NCBI RefSeq assembly: GCF_035594125.1
Contig: NC_087185.1
Span: forward strand, 12,554,164-12,618,163
Length of the DNA stretch: 64,000 nt
Direction of reading: 5' to 3'
DNA from: Scylla paramamosain
Lineage: Eukaryota; Arthropoda; Malacostraca; Decapoda; Portunidae
In this document: in pieces, positions 23,461 to 35,035 of the stretch
How the letters are laid out: every line of letters starts with the position of its first letter
Position numbering within the stretch: the first letter of the stretch is position 1
Notes under the pieces: generated by a model
Database searches by the model: none
The model's input: only the letters and a program-made list of their open reading frames with translations
What the model was told of the DNA's origin: nothing
Program-made: the position numbers and the translations under genes

Positions 23461-24099
23461 TTTATTGGAGTCAACTGATTCTGCACTACAGGTAAGTCAT
23501 CACCGATGGCGTATAGATAAGGCAGATTGGCACCTGTTCAAAGCACCCCTGACCACTCATTGGATGAGATAGGGAACTATGCTGAGGCTGCAACATACTT
23601 CACTGATATCTTGCACTCCGGAGCTATTCAATCTATCCTTAAGACCTCTGGCCAGTTTCACAAACATCTTGTTCCATGGTGGAATGTGGATTGTACAGCC
23701 GCTGTTCAAGAAAAGAGTCGCTTTTTCTCGTCTTCGACGGCATCATGGGGATATCCACTGATTGGAGGTTTTTCGACGAGCGAGTACCCGTGCTCGCCGC
23801 ACTTTAAAGATGGCTCGGCAAGAGTCTTGGAAGAGTTATGTCTCTTCCACCACTCACCGAGGTCTTCAACAGAGTCCGCAAAATATACTGGGAAGTACTC
23901 TGCTCCTCCCTCTCCTGTTATTTCCCATGATGGGGGCACGGTGGAAGACCCTAAGACAGTTGCCGACCTTTATGATAAGCACTTTACAAGGGTCTCTAGA
24001 AAGGACCCAACAACACCTACGTGTATGGCACTTCATCGGTCGACATTTGGAATCTATTGGCGTCAATTTTGCCTCTCCTGATGGAGAGTCTTATAATGT

Positions 24100-25250
24100 C
24101 CCATTTTTCTCTGTCTGAGTTACGCATGGCTTTGTCCCAGTGCCATGGATCTTCCCTTGGTCACAGTGTCATTCCATATTCCTTTTTGCGTCACATGTCC
24201 GACGATGCTTTTATCTTTTTACTCGACCTCTATAATTTTATTTGGAATACCGGTGATTTTCCATTTTCTCGGGGTATGGCTGTAATTATTCTCATTCCAA
24301 GGCCTGGAAAAGATCATCAGCTATCGATGAATTATCGCCCCATTTCTTTAACTTAATGTATTTTTAAGTTGCTGGAAAAGATGGTAAATATCAGGCTTAT
24401 GTGGTACGTGGAGAGAGGCAATTACTTGTCTCCTGTTCAGTATGGATTCCGGAAAATGCGATCTAAGACTGATGCTTTATTATCTCTGGAATCTTACATT
24501 TGTGAGGCATTTGCTAATAAGGAACACCATGTTAGTCTTCTTTGATTTTGGCGTCTTCCTGAGACTGTCACTTGAACAATAATTTCTCATGATGCACGTT
24601 CTCCCTTATATGATGTTCGCCCAAGTTTTGCTAAGCCTTTTGGTTATCGGGTCAGGTCTGCGATGACTGAGTTTGATATACCCTCCATGTCAGTTTGCCC
24701 CCATCACCTTCCAAGGGTCGGGTACTAGCAGTTTTTGCGGTTATCAATCTGCCCTCCTGTTGTTAATAATATAAACTTATTACCACAGTACGTGTCTCTT
24801 GCTTTATTTTTCAAGCATTCTTCGACACACTCTGGCTCCATCCCTGTCTATACAGATGGTTCAAAGTCTGATGCAGGAATGGGATATAATGTTATATTCC
24901 CTTCTTTCTGTCGTGGCGGTAGCCTTCCGAGAGTTGCTTCTGTTTTGACAGCAGAGTTATCTGCCATTTACCTTACCATAAAAATGATATTTCCTTACCG
25001 GTTTCAATTTTTATTATTTTTATTGACTCGTAGTGCGTTGTTTGCCCTGGATCATTTTACTTTTCCTCTTCCTCTCTTAATTTTATCTGTTTTAGAGAGG
25101 ATTCACCTGCTTTAGCGCAGAGAATATTATATAACATTTTGTTGTGTACCTGCACATGTGGGAGTTCATGGGAAAGAGAAGGCCGATAGGCTGGTTAAAG
25201 AGGTAGCAACTCGGGTTGCTCTTTCAACCCCTATTCCCTTTCATGAATTA
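24100..25250 (+). pseudogene. Family C RT N-terminal half and RNase H (C1)
   Basis: RT entry: ALSQCHGSSLGHSVIPYSFL, IILIPRPGKDHQLSMNYRPI, LEKMVNIRL, LSPVQYGFRKMRSKTDALL. At about 24541 the sequence jumps past motifs A-E to the linker before RNase H. RNase H begins VYTDGSKSDAGMGY (catalytic Asp) with LTAELSAI (Glu), and ends HVGVHGKEKADRLVKE. The FADD-type catalytic box is absent. RNase H would remove template RNA during retrotransposition. Confidence 0.75.
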
Positions 25251-25274
25251 TTTTCCAATATAAGGGTGGTAATT

Positions 25275-25610
25275 CAAGTCATAGGAAGGAGGAAATTTAA
25301 AAGAAAGCAAAGAGTTACAGAGTTTACCAGAGAAAGATATGAATGATTGAGAATACTGTTTAACTTTTGCTTTAGGGAGGCGGACAGAATAGGGGTGGGA
25401 GAAAGTCTTTTGCAAAGAGGCTACGGTAGGAGGGGAGGCATGCAGTAAGCAAGCTCAGAAGAGCAATTATCGTGAAAATAACGGTAGAAGATAACAAGAG
25501 ATGCAACACTGCGGCGATGAGAGAGAGACTGAAGACGGTCAGTTAGAGGAGAGGAGTTGAAAAAAAATAAATTAAATGCTTTTGATTCCATCTTGTCTAA
25601 AAAGTGCGGT
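25275..25610 (-). mobile_element. LINE family A internal fragment (antisense)
   Basis: About 335 bp of the RT C-terminal region in minus orientation (from DRMESKAF-like to LNS codons), without the 3' UTR or tail. Lacking a 3' end, it is not a simple 5'-truncated insertion and probably reflects later deletion at the junction with C1. Confidence 0.75.
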
Positions 25611-25611
25611 A

Positions 25612-25935
25612 TAGATTTTTGCTCCGCCTTTAATACAATTCAAACCTACATTTTACTCAACAAACTATAAAGAATGGGGATAAAGTTTCCTTTTTCCAAT
25701 GGATTTTTAGCTCTCTAGCTCAGAGTCCACAGTACACCAAGCTTTGCTCGGCGAAGTCAAATGAAATGGTTATCAATACAGGGACCTTCCAGGGAAATGT
25801 CATGTCCTCAGTGTTGTTCACTCCACACACAAAATGATTGTAGGAACCACGGTAATCAGTGCACTATAATTAAATATGCAGGCGATATAGTCCATTATTG
25901 AGTCCGATATAAATTATTCAATTACTGCCTGATAT
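25612..25935 (+). pseudogene. Rex1-like LINE RT fragment
   Basis: The frame reads DFCSAFNTIQTYILLNKL (motif A), then TGTFQGNVMSSVLFT (motif B, canonical TGTPQGCVLSP), then YAGDIV (motif C, canonical YADD). 'DFSSAFNTIQP' is typical of the Rex1/Babar group. Stops and frameshifts are present and the Asp-Asp box is damaged. Confidence 0.6.
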
Positions 25936-26036
25936 GGAAAGGTAACAGATAAAGATAAAAACAAGCTAAAGCAGGTTGTTGAAAAGGCAAAGAAAGTAAG
26001 TATAAAAACCAACACAGTAGGCATACTTTATCATGA

Positions 26037-26174
<138 letters not shown>

Positions 26175-26439
26175 GTCTTGAATTTAATCTTCCTCTACCT
26201 GCACTACAATATTAATAACAATGTGTTTCACTAGAACTGAATTATTATTTAGGTGGAAGATAATTAGTTTTCCTAAGGGTGATGACGTTAATATTCACCT
26301 TATTGACATTATAGAAGAAAACCATTAGTGATAAAAACATATATCATTTTTTTGTTACAGAGCAAAAGAATATATACACACACAAAAGAATACACACACA
26401 CACACACACGTACACATATTGGAGTCCCGTCACACGCAG

Positions 26440-27127
26440 TTACCTAAGTGTGCGGAAATGGGTGTACTGTGTCCTAGAGGTGAACAGCCGTCAGCTCGTT
26501 GTGGTGATTCCTGTGTCACTGGCGATCGGCATAGGGGAGTGAAGAGTAATGATAGTGTTGCTTGACATTAAGAGTTAGGCTTGGTCGTGTCATACCATGG
26601 AAGTACTATTTTGTTTTATGAAGAACCATCAGGAGGTTCCTCTTAATTTTGCCGAGGAAGTGGCACTTTTGTTTTATTCTTTTTTTATGGGTGTCAGACT
26701 CTGAGCCAGGAGCGGGGAGGTTGGACTGAAGTTTTGAGGAATTAAGACCCGGAGGAAAGAGTACGGTGTTCTGCAGTGAGGAGAGTAGAGGGGGCCATCG
26801 AGTTAGACTTGCTTGGAAGCCCGATGTTTGTTTTGCTAGGAAGCGTATTGCCTTGCAGTGCCGTGATGTACCAGGAAGCTAAGGTCCCTGGTGGGTGCAT
26901 TACGTGTTACACGGGTGTAAGGATATCGTTGTTTGGTGACTGATGCATTTGTAGCGTGCGGAGGAGAAAGTACAGAAGGAGTTGGATGTGAAGTAGAGAG
27001 AACAGGAGAGGAGGTAGCAGGTGGAGAAGTAGGGAAGACATAGGAAAGAGAAGAGGACAGAGAAGGAAGAGAAAAGATAAAAGTGAACGGAGACGCTGGA
27101 ACAGCTGTAGCTGTGAGACAGCCTACA
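26440..27127 (+). mobile_element. LTR retrotransposon 3' end (internal tail plus LTR)
   Basis: Aligns by eye with the reverse complement of 53963-54680. The LTR proper appears to run from TGTCATACC (26588) to CCTACA (27127), about 540 bp. The upstream 150 bp match the internal region next to the polypurine tract in the other copy, so this is a 5'-truncated 3' end and not a solo LTR. No 5-bp target duplication is visible. Confidence 0.65.
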
Positions 27128-27488
27128 TAATCACTTTCCCACAATAATCAGCTGGAAGTGAGCAAAGGTAGTGGACGCACTAACGAGAGGGAGGGAGGGT
27201 TGGTACGATATATATGCGGACAATTTAGAAGGCGTGAAGTAGATAGAGCTATACATGAGATAGTGGCAGTACCACCCCTGCCATTTTAAACAGGTAACAT
27301 GCCAGTCATAAGACTGACAGCATGTGGCATGCCACATGTGAGGTGATGAACCTATCCATGCCTGTCCCTGCTCAGTGCCCAGCGTTAATGTGCCGACTCT
27401 CCGGAGATGAGACAGGTTTTTGGGCGTATCAGAGTGGTCGGTTGATCCTCCTCTTTGTCTGTAGGCTGTTTGTTCTCGTATCTGAAGG

Positions 27489-27729
27489 AGGAGGAGGCAG
27501 TAGACACCTGTCGAAACGATAATTACTCCCAGTGAGGTCTAAAGCACTGTTCAGGGGGTGCTGTGAACTTATCATTAAACCCAGCTGTGACCTCACTGAA
27601 CGTTTCCCTTTGTGCCTCACAACACAAGGGGGTAGTCACAGCCTGCCCTCTAAAGACAACTCTCTTCCTCCACACAAAACTACAAGAACCTAATAACACA
27701 CACGCCCTTCACTCAAAAATTTTAAAATC
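27489..27729 (+). promoter_or_regulatory. Family A 5' UTR / presumed internal promoter region
   Basis: Shared with copy A2 (5326-5370 plus 8127-8260). APE-type LINEs usually carry an internal pol II promoter here. No TATA box is needed or seen. Conserved block GAAACGATAATTACTCCC. The role is inferred from position. Confidence 0.45.
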
Positions 27730-28953
27730 ATGGCGACTCCTACACCAGCCTCGGAGTCCCCATCTGGGGAGGGGACCATAAATGTCCCCAGGTCGGACTG
27801 CCTTTCCGTCGACGACCCTAAGTGTCTTGACACCCCCCTCAACTATTTCTTCATTAACTTCTGCAACATTCGCGGTCTAAGATCTAATTTTCAATCTGTA
27901 GAACACCACCTCTCCTCTTCTAAACCTCATCTTCTTTTCCTCACTGAAACTCAGGTGTCTGAGGCAACTGACAGTAGCCCCTTTTCTGTTCCCTCCTACT
28001 TTCTCTATCCTCATTTTCGATCCAAAGCTGGATGCTGCGTTTATGTGCGCAGTGACTTAACCTGCTCTCGTGCCCACGCTCTTGAATCTTCCGAGTTTTC
28101 CACCATCTGGCTACGACTACAGAGTCATTCTCATACTAAATTTATCTGTGCTGTATACCTCTCTCCTAACTCCTCTGACTATAAGAAATTCTTTGACTAC
28201 TTAACTTCCAAAGTGGAGCACATTCTGACCCTCTTCCCTTTTGCAGAGATCTCCATTCTTGGAGACTTCAATGTTCACCACCAGCTTTGGCTTTCCTCTC
28301 CCTTCACTGACCATCCTGGTGAACTAGCCTACAACTTTGCTATCCTCCATGACCTAGAGCAATTGGTGCAACACCCTACTCGTATTCCTGACCGTCTTGG
28401 AGATACGCCCAACATTCTTGACCTTTTCCTGACCTCTAATCCTTCTGCTTATGCTGTCACCCTTTCTTCTCCGTTGGGCTCCTCCGATCACAATCTCATA
28501 TCTTTATCTTGTCCTATCACTCCAATCCCTCCTCAGGATCCCCCTAAGCGAAGGTGCCTCTGGCGTTTTGCCTCTGCTAGTTGGGGGGACCTGAGGAGGT
28601 ATTTTGCTGATTTTCCTTGGAATGACTACTGCTTCCGTGTCAGAGACCCGTCTTTGTGTGCTGAGCGCATAACAGAGGTGATAGTGTCTGGCATGGAGGC
28701 GTACATTCCTCACTCTTTTTCTCGTCCTAAACCTTCTAAACCTTGGTTTAACACAGCTTGTTCTCGTGCTATACATGATAGAGAGGTGGCCCACAAAAGG
28801 TACTTAAGCCTTCCATCACCAGAATCTCATGCACTCTATATTTCTGCCCGGAACCATGCCAAGTCTGTTCTCCAACTAGCCAAAACTCCTTCATTAACAG
28901 AAAATGTCAAAACCTTTCAAGATCTAACTCCCCTCGTGATTTCTGGCATCTAG
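27730..28953 (+). CDS. LINE A4 endonuclease and linker ORF
   Basis: 407 residues, [15 protein letters not shown] start shared with A2. Endonuclease (about residues 40-260): [29 protein letters not shown] (metal-binding Glu), [43 protein letters not shown]. The linker toward RT follows ([20 protein letters not shown]). A one-base deletion in the A run of AGCCAAAACTCC (near 28884) shifts the frame, and the last 24 residues are off-frame. This is the only complete, uninterrupted endonuclease of the family here. Confidence 0.82.
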   Translation: MATPTPASESPSGEGTINVPRSDCLSVDDPKCLDTPLNYFFINFCNIRGLRSNFQSVEHHLSSSKPHLLFLTETQVSEATDSSPFSVPSYFLYPHFRSKAGCCVYVRSDLTCSRAHALESSEFSTIWLRLQSHSHTKFICAVYLSPNSSDYKKFFDYLTSKVEHILTLFPFAEISILGDFNVHHQLWLSSPFTDHPGELAYNFAILHDLEQLVQHPTRIPDRLGDTPNILDLFLTSNPSAYAVTLSSPLGSSDHNLISLSCPITPIPPQDPPKRRCLWRFASASWGDLRRYFADFPWNDYCFRVRDPSLCAERITEVIVSGMEAYIPHSFSRPKPSKPWFNTACSRAIHDREVAHKRYLSLPSPESHALYISARNHAKSVLQLAKTPSLTENVKTFQDLTPLVISGI

Positions 28954-30405
28954 CCAAAAATATCTCGAATAACTTTGCTTCTTCTTCTTTTCCTCCTCTA
29001 CTTCAACCAGATGGCACCACTGCTATCACATCTATTTCTAAAGCTGAACTCTTTGCTCAAACCTTAGCTAAAAACTCTACCTTGGACGATTCTGGGCTTG
29101 TTCCTCCCTCTCCTCCACCCTCTGTCTACTTCATGCCATGTATTAAAATTCTTCGTAATGATGTTTTCCATGCCCTCGCTGGTTTAAACCCTCGGAAGGC
29201 TTATGGACCTGATGGGGTCCCTCCTATTGTTCTCTGAAACTGTGCCTCCGTGCTTGCACCTTGCCTAGTCAAACTCTTTCAGCTCTGTCTGTCAACATCT
29301 ACCTTTCCTTCTTGCTGGAAGTTTGCCTACATTCAACCTGTTCCTAAAAAGGGTGATCGCTCTAATCCCTCAAACTACCGTCCTATTGCTTTAATTTCCT
29401 GCTTATCTAAAGTTTTTGAATCTATCCTCAACAGGAAGATTCTTAAACATCTATCACTTCACAACCTTCTATCTGATCGCCAGTATGGGTTCCGTCAAGG
29501 CCGCTCTACTGGTGATCTTCTGGCTTTCCTTACTGAGTCTTGGTCATCCTCTTTTAGAGACTTTGGTGAAACTTTTGCTGTTGCCTTGGACATATCAAAA
29601 GCCTTTGATAGAGTCTGGCACAAAGCTTTGATTTCCAAACTACCCTCCTACGGTTTCTATCCTTCTCTCTGTAACTTCATCTCAAGTTTCCTTTCTGACC
29701 GTTCTATTGCTGCTGTGGTAGACGGTCACTGTTCTTCTCCTAAATCTATTAACAGTGGTGTTCCTCAGGGTTATGTCCTGTCACCCACTCTCTTCTTATT
29801 ATTCATTAATGATCTTCTAAACCAAACTTCTTGTCCTATCCACTCCTATGCTGATGATACCACCCTGCACTTTTCCACGTCTTTTCATAGACGTCCAACC
29901 CTTCAGGAGGTAAACATATCACGCAGGGAAGCCACAGAACGCCTGACTTCTGATCTTTCTAAAATTTCTGATTGGGGCAGAGCAAACTTGGTATTGTTCA
30001 ATGCCTCAAAAAATCAATTCCTCCATCTATCAACTCGACACAATCTTCCAGACAACTATCCCCTCTTCTTCAATGACACTCAACTGTCCCCCTCTTCTAC
30101 ACTGAACATCCTCGGTCTGTCCTTTACTTATAATCTGAGCTGGAAACTTCACATCTCATCTCTAGCTAAAACAGCTTCTATGAAGTTAGGTGTTCTGAGA
30201 CGTCTCCGCCAGTTTTTCTCACCCCCCCCAGCTGCTAACTCTGTACAAGGACCTTATCCGTCCATGTATGGAGTATGCTTCACATGTCTGGGGGTGGTTC
30301 CACTCATACTGCTCTTCTAGACAGGGTGGAATCAAAAGCTTTTCGTCTCATCAACTCCTCTCATCTAACTGACTGTCTTCAGCCCCTCTCTCACCGCCGC
30401 AATGA
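28954..30405 (+). pseudogene. LINE A4 reverse transcriptase
   Basis: After the frameshift the frame recovers but a TGA replaces Arg in IVLRN (29234-29236). The long open part is 29250-30320: [20 protein letters not shown], motif [17 protein letters not shown], motif B SGVPQGYVLSP (Tyr for Ser, shared with A5), catalytic YADDTTLHFS intact, then [17 protein letters not shown] second frameshift near 30240 leads to HRRNES, where the copy is cut off at 30405. Confidence 0.82.
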
Positions 30406-31765
30406 GAGTATAGATCTTTTAATCTTACTGCCCCCCGGACATGTTGGCCTGCCACGTTTTATAGCTGCGGCCAGCTACTGGGCGGAGATTAGAGAGTTCA
30501 GGTGTGAGGTACCAGTGAAACGGGCAGGGTCGGCGTTGTCAAAACAGGTAGTTCCTGTGCACGGCAGCAGCCATGTAATCCTGCACAAGGTCGTTGTTGT
30601 CAAAGTCGTCGTCATAGTCTTCTCTGTAAATTCGGTCCCAGATGGATGTAAAAAGTTGTTCTTTGTCAGCGTTGGTGAGTTTTTTGTCTCCTGTGTCGTC
30701 AATTAAGTAGGTGTCGGGTCCTGTTGTTCTGCCTGAGAGACACTTAATCTCTCGCCAAAACTTCCTGGGGTCACGGTAGTTGGAAGCTAGGCCAGCCAAC
30801 TTCCGCCCCCAGTGTTCCCTAGCCTCCCTCCGTCATGAGTCCTGCAGTGTATCTTTTAGCTGGATGTACTGCGTATATTCATCATATGTTCAGCCTCTTA
30901 TCAACACTGTCTCACAGTGCCCATAACCGCGTTCAGAGCTGCTGCGTGGTACAGGAAGGCCGTGTTGCCGACCTGAATTTGAAAGAGGTCAGTGGTATAT
31001 GTCGGTCAGCAGTGGTCCTTACCGTAGTCATCCATGTCTCTAGTGCGTCGTCAGTTTCCTTCAGGGAACCGTAAGTGATGTCTGGAAGGTCCGACATCTC
31101 TAAGGCGTCGTCCTCCTGGAATGCGTCCCAGTCAACCCTGTGGAAGTTGAAGGTTCTGGTGCAGGGAATTAGAAGAGGGGAGGTGGAAATGTCGAGGATG
31201 ACAGGAATGTGGTCACTAGTCGTCAATGGTCCTGGTGCAAGAGAATAGTGGAGGAAATTAGCTCTGTTAGACAGGGCGATGTCAGGAGAAGTAGTTTGGT
31301 GGTTGAAGTAGGTGGGGAAATGAGAGGCAATGTGTAGAGCTCTCTGTTGTCGAGGATGACAGGAATGTGGTCATTAGTCGTCAATGGTCCTGGTGCAAGA
31401 GAATAGTGGAGGAAATTAGCTCTGTTAGTCAGGGCGATATCAGGAGAAGAAGTTTAGTGGTTGAAGTAGGTGGGGAAATGAGAGGCAATGTGCAGAGCTC
31501 TCTGTTGTCGAAGGTAGTCCACAATGTCTCTCCCTACCTGGTTGGTAGTGGTGTACCCAAGGTAGGGGTGTCGTGCATTCAAGTCACCTACTAGAAAGAC
31601 TGGTGTCTGTCTGTGGGATGCTCGAAGAAAGTCCAGGTGGGGTAGGTATGGTCGGCGTGGAGGAAGGTAGCTGGTGGCAATAAGGAGAGCTCCGTCAGAT
31701 GTGTCAGTTTCTACTACCAGTCTTGCATAGAAAATCGTCATCATCTCCCTCATCAACTCTGTGGT
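30406..31765 (-). pseudogene. LINE family D EN-RT fragment (antisense)
   Basis: Reading the minus strand: endonuclease LIATSYLPPRRPYLPHLDFL and VFLVGDLNARHPYLGY (31454-31750), terminal SDHIPVILDIS (about 31220), then the pre-RT region YRDPRKFWREIKCLSGR and YLIDDTGDKKLTNADKEQLF (30539-30799), ending at LAAAIKRGRPTCPG just before the RT core. Both ends are missing. A 158-bp tandem duplication lies between endonuclease blocks. Different family from A, B and C. Confidence 0.72.
31191..31508. repeat. 158-bp tandem duplication within LINE D
   Basis: GTCGAGGATGACAGGAATG starts at 31191 and again at 31349. The two units differ at only a few positions (e.g. CACTAG/CATTAG), so the duplication happened after insertion. 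Confidence 0.85.
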
Positions 31766-31769
31766 AAAC

Positions 31770-33450
31770 ATTGATTTAACACAGCTTTTTCTCGTACTAT
31801 ACATGATAGAGAGGTGGCTCACAAAAGGTACTTAAGCCTTCCATCACCAGAATCTCATGCACTTTATATTTCTATCCGGAACCATGCCAAGTCTCTTCTC
31901 CAACTAGCCAAAAACTCCTTCATTTATAGAAAGTGTCAAAACTTTTCAAGATCTAACTTCCCCTCGTGATTTCTGGCATCTAGCCAAAAATATTTCCAAT
32001 AACTTTGCTTCTTCTTCTTTCCCTCCTTTATTTCAACCAGATGGCACAACTGCTATCACATCTATTTCTAAAGCTGAACTCTTCGCTCAAACCTTTCATA
32101 AAAACTTGGACGGTTCTGGGCTTGTTCCTCCCTCTCCTCCACCCTTGACTACTTCATGCTACCTATTAAAATTCTTCGCAATGATGTTTTCCATGCCCTC
32201 GCTGGCCTAAACCCTCGGAAGGCTTATGGACCTGATGGGGTCCCTTCTATTGTTCTCCGAATCTGTGCCTCCGTGCTTGCACCTTGCCTAGTCAAACTCT
32301 TTAAATTCTCTCTGTCAACATCTACCTTTCCTTCTTGCTGGATGTTTGCCTACATTCAGCCTGTTCCTAAAAAGGGTGACCGTTTTAATCCCCCAAACTA
32401 CCGTCCTATTGCTTTAATTTCCTGCCTATCTAAAGTTTTTGAATCTATCCTCAACAGGAAAATTCTTAAACATCTATCACTTCACAACCTTCTATCTGAT
32501 CGCCAGTATGGGTTCCGTCAAGGCCGCTCTACTGGTGATCTGGCTTTCCTTACTGAGTCTTGGTCATCCTCTTTTAAAGATTTTGGTGAAACTTTTTCTG
32601 TTGCCTTAGACATATCAAAAGCTTTTGATAGAATCTGGCACAAAGCTTTCATTTATAAACTACCATCCTATGGCTTCTATCCTTCTCTCTGTAACTTCAT
32701 CTCAAGTTTCCTTTCTGACCGTTCTATTGCTGCTGTGGTATACGGTCACTGTTCTTCTCCTAAATCTATTAACAGTGGTGTTCCTCAGGGTTATGTCCTG
32801 TCACCCACTCTCTTCTTATTCATTAATGATCTTCTAAACCAAACTTCTTATCCTATCCACTCCTACGCTGATGATACCACCCTGCACTTTTCCACGTCTT
32901 TTCATAGATGTCCAACCCTTCAGGAGGTAAACATTTCACGCAGGGAAGCCACAGAACGCTTGACTTTTGATCTTTCTAAAATTTCTGATTGGGGCAGAGC
33001 AAACTTGGTTTTGTTCAATGCCTCAAAAACTCAATTCCTCCATCTGTCAACTCGACACAACCTTCCAGACAACTATCCCGGCTTCTTCAATGACACTCAA
33101 CTGTTCCCCTCTTCAACACTAAACATCCTCGGCCTGTCCTTTACTTATAATCTGAACTGGAAACTTCACATCTCATCTCTAACTAATACAGCTTCTATGA
33201 AGTTTGGTGTTCTGAGATGTCTACGCCAGTTTTTCTCATCCCCCCCTCCCAGCTGCTAACTCTGTACAAGGGCCTTATCCGTCCATGTATGGAGTATGCT
33301 TCACATGTCTGGGGGGGTTCCACTCACACTGCTCTTCTAGACAGGGTGGAATCAAAAGCTTTTCTTCTCATCAACTCCTCTCCTCTAACTGACTGTCTTC
33401 AGCCTCTCTCTCACCGCCGCAATGTTGCATCTCTAGCTGTCTTATACACT
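31770..33450 (+). mobile_element. LINE family A, copy A5 (both ends lost)
   Basis: Starts at the FNTACS codons and ends at RRNVASLAVLY (33450), where the antisense gypsy copy E2 begins. Shares the GYVLSP variant with A4, so the two are closely related source copies. A frameshift follows the AP-rich linker near 32145. Confidence 0.82.
32156..33259 (+). CDS. LINE A5 reverse transcriptase ORF
   Basis: 367 residues covering the whole RT core. RT entry [47 protein letters not shown], motif [17 protein letters not shown], motif B SGVPQGYVLSP, motif C YADDTTLHFS intact, then [16 protein letters not shown] and thumb MKFGVLRCLRQFF. It ends at a frameshift in the C run near 33243. The endonuclease lies upstream in other frames and is mostly absent, so no autonomous activity is expected. 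Confidence 0.8.
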   Translation: MLPIKILRNDVFHALAGLNPRKAYGPDGVPSIVLRICASVLAPCLVKLFKFSLSTSTFPSCWMFAYIQPVPKKGDRFNPPNYRPIALISCLSKVFESILNRKILKHLSLHNLLSDRQYGFRQGRSTGDLAFLTESWSSSFKDFGETFSVALDISKAFDRIWHKAFIYKLPSYGFYPSLCNFISSFLSDRSIAAVVYGHCSSPKSINSGVPQGYVLSPTLFLFINDLLNQTSYPIHSYADDTTLHFSTSFHRCPTLQEVNISRREATERLTFDLSKISDWGRANLVLFNASKTQFLHLSTRHNLPDNYPGFFNDTQLFPSSTLNILGLSFTYNLNWKLHISSLTNTASMKFGVLRCLRQFFSSPPPSC

Positions 33451-34329
33451 GAGGGCCGAGAGCAACACCGAGCGGCAAGCAACAAGCTCTCACCGACAGC
33501 CTCGTTCAGCGCTGCTTCCCGACGCTGCACCTTAACGCTCACGCCAACAACATCGTCACAACTATCCCAGGAAGGAGGAATCGGGCTAGCAACATCACAA
33601 ATCATTCCTTCCCTAGAAGAAACAATACCTAGCATAACATGATCGTGAGAGGCCTCAAACAAGAGAACATCAGGCTTGCCAGCCTGACCCACGCGGTTAC
33701 ACCCAACAAACGTGGCCACTCTCGACCACCAAAACCGCACCAAACACTCCCGAGTCTCCCTGACTCCAAAACGACCAAACACCCGGCTGCTACGCGTTAT
33801 CTGCACCCGTGCCTGAGCATCACCTCCGAGATGTTCCGCAGGGTAAGGCAACCCATTAAACAAACAATCCAAATCCAAGACTCCGGCCTCACCCTTGACT
33901 CTCAACAAAGTCTTGTGGTGGCCATGTGATTGTGAAGTCAGCCACAGCGCACTGAATCGAACACGAGTCCGACTCTGATTCGTCCAAACCCTTGCCAACA
34001 ATGAGAGCCAACAGTGAGAGCCAACAGTGAGAGCCAACAGTGAGAGCCCCCCATAGTGGGGGCACTCTGCCCCCACTACGGCATCAACACTAACAGTGCA
34101 CTCCTCTAGTGGCAACCCTGCCTTATTGCAGTCGTCCCTAGGAGTCACAGATCCCATGGGCACCCGACGCCTAGGTGGTCGCCTCGCCTTAGGGCGAGTA
34201 ATAGAACAAACAGAGCCAGCAACATCAGCAGCCTCCACATCCGGGTCGGCGTCCGCGGATGGGGACTGCACCCAAACTCTCCCACCTGCCAGGTCATTCC
34301 CAAGAAGGAAATCAACCCCAGATACCGGC

Positions 34330-34544
34330 AGGTCCTCCGCTAGTGCCACCCGCGCCTCAGCGGTCACTAGAGGGCATGACAGCCTAATATCCGCCGTGGC
34401 AAAGTTTTCTGTGGCGCCAATTCCTCGGCACAATACAGGCTGATCGGAGGCAACTCGCCTCCCAATCACATTCTTGCACAGTGACTGCTGTACAGCTGTG
34501 TCTCTCAAAACAGTAATTTTGGTATTCAATTCCGTCAATTTCAA
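34330..34544 (-). pseudogene. Retroviral-type aspartic protease of E2
   Basis: First about 77 residues of a 377-codon minus frame (33411-34544): ITVLRDTAVQQSLC corresponds to the usual LxDTGAxxSxI active site, here DTA in place of DTG. It is followed by RLSCPLVTAEARVALAEDLP and GVDFLLGNDLAGGRVW, the conserved second half (LLGNDL) of gypsy proteases. The rest of the long frame (34330 to 33411) has no recognisable domain and resembles copy E3 (54940-55640). DTA would probably impair catalysis. Confidence 0.65.
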
Positions 34545-34756
34545 CTGTGCCCCGGTACAAGAAAGCGGCTCCAGTCTAATTCAGTCTTCACAGGGGATGG
34601 TGAGGTATCAACGGACGAGGGGGTGGCCACTCTGGCCTTTACACCCTTACCACCAAATACAGGCCGGATCTCATCACTCTCCTAGTCAAGGCCATGAGAC
34701 ACAATCACAGCCACTGGCTTCTGGGGAGTCTTGGAAGCTGTGGCGGACGCTAACTA

Positions 34757-34801
34757 GGGGCAATTGCACTTAAAATGCCCAGTATTTTTACAGTAAAGGC
34801 A
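34757..34801 (-). pseudogene. Gag zinc knuckle (CCHC) of E2
   Basis: The minus frame ends CLYCKNTGHFKCNCP followed by TAG at 34754-34756. Spacing C-X2-C-X4-H-X4-C is the nucleocapsid-type zinc knuckle that binds the element's RNA. The stop separates it from the protease frame downstream. Confidence 0.8.
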
Positions 34802-35035
34802 CATAGGCTGGGTGCTGTGTTGTATGTTCCCAGTCTGTCTCTGCCGAGGACTGGTTGGAGACTTGTTACCTACAGGGGTAACTCGCCCAGACTTATTACT
34901 GAAGCCAGTGTTATTACATGGACTCCCCGAGAAACTGGCGCCGGCCGCGCCACCAGGCACAATATCACTGGACCCACCAGATGTACCACCAATCCAATGT
35001 AGCACCGGCTGATGCGCCAACACGTGGTCATCTGT

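Larger units (their letters stand above)
20480..25262 (+). mobile_element. LINE family C, copy C1 (ORF1 + EN + RT + RNase H)
   Basis: A degraded about 4.8-kb jockey-type element. Order: 5' region and ORF1 (20543-22500), endonuclease (22740-23460), RT N-terminal half (24100-24541), then RNase H (24735-25250). The RT palm from motif A to the thumb is missing. A second copy (C2, 37104-41600) confirms the same order. A 136-bp family A 3' end is inserted in ORF1, and a (TC)n tract sits inside the endonuclease. The 5' boundary is approximate. Confidence 0.75.
27489..30405 (+). mobile_element. LINE family A, copy A4 (complete 5' end)
   Basis: Best 5' end in the window: 241-bp 5' UTR (27489-27729), ATG at 27730, endonuclease and most of the RT. 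The 3' end is lost at 30405, where antisense LINE D begins. Together with the A3 3' end it implies a full element of about 3.3 kb with a single ORF of roughly 990 codons. Confidence 0.85.

Noticed and set aside
28504..28794. Minus-strand 96-codon ORF recurring at 13620-13910
   Set aside because: It is the antisense shadow of the family A endonuclease-RT linker. It recurs only because the LINE recurs.
33411..34544. 377-codon minus ORF as a single host protein
   Set aside because: The first about 77 residues are a gypsy protease, the rest matches another repeat copy at 54940-55640, and the last residues read into antisense LINE A5.
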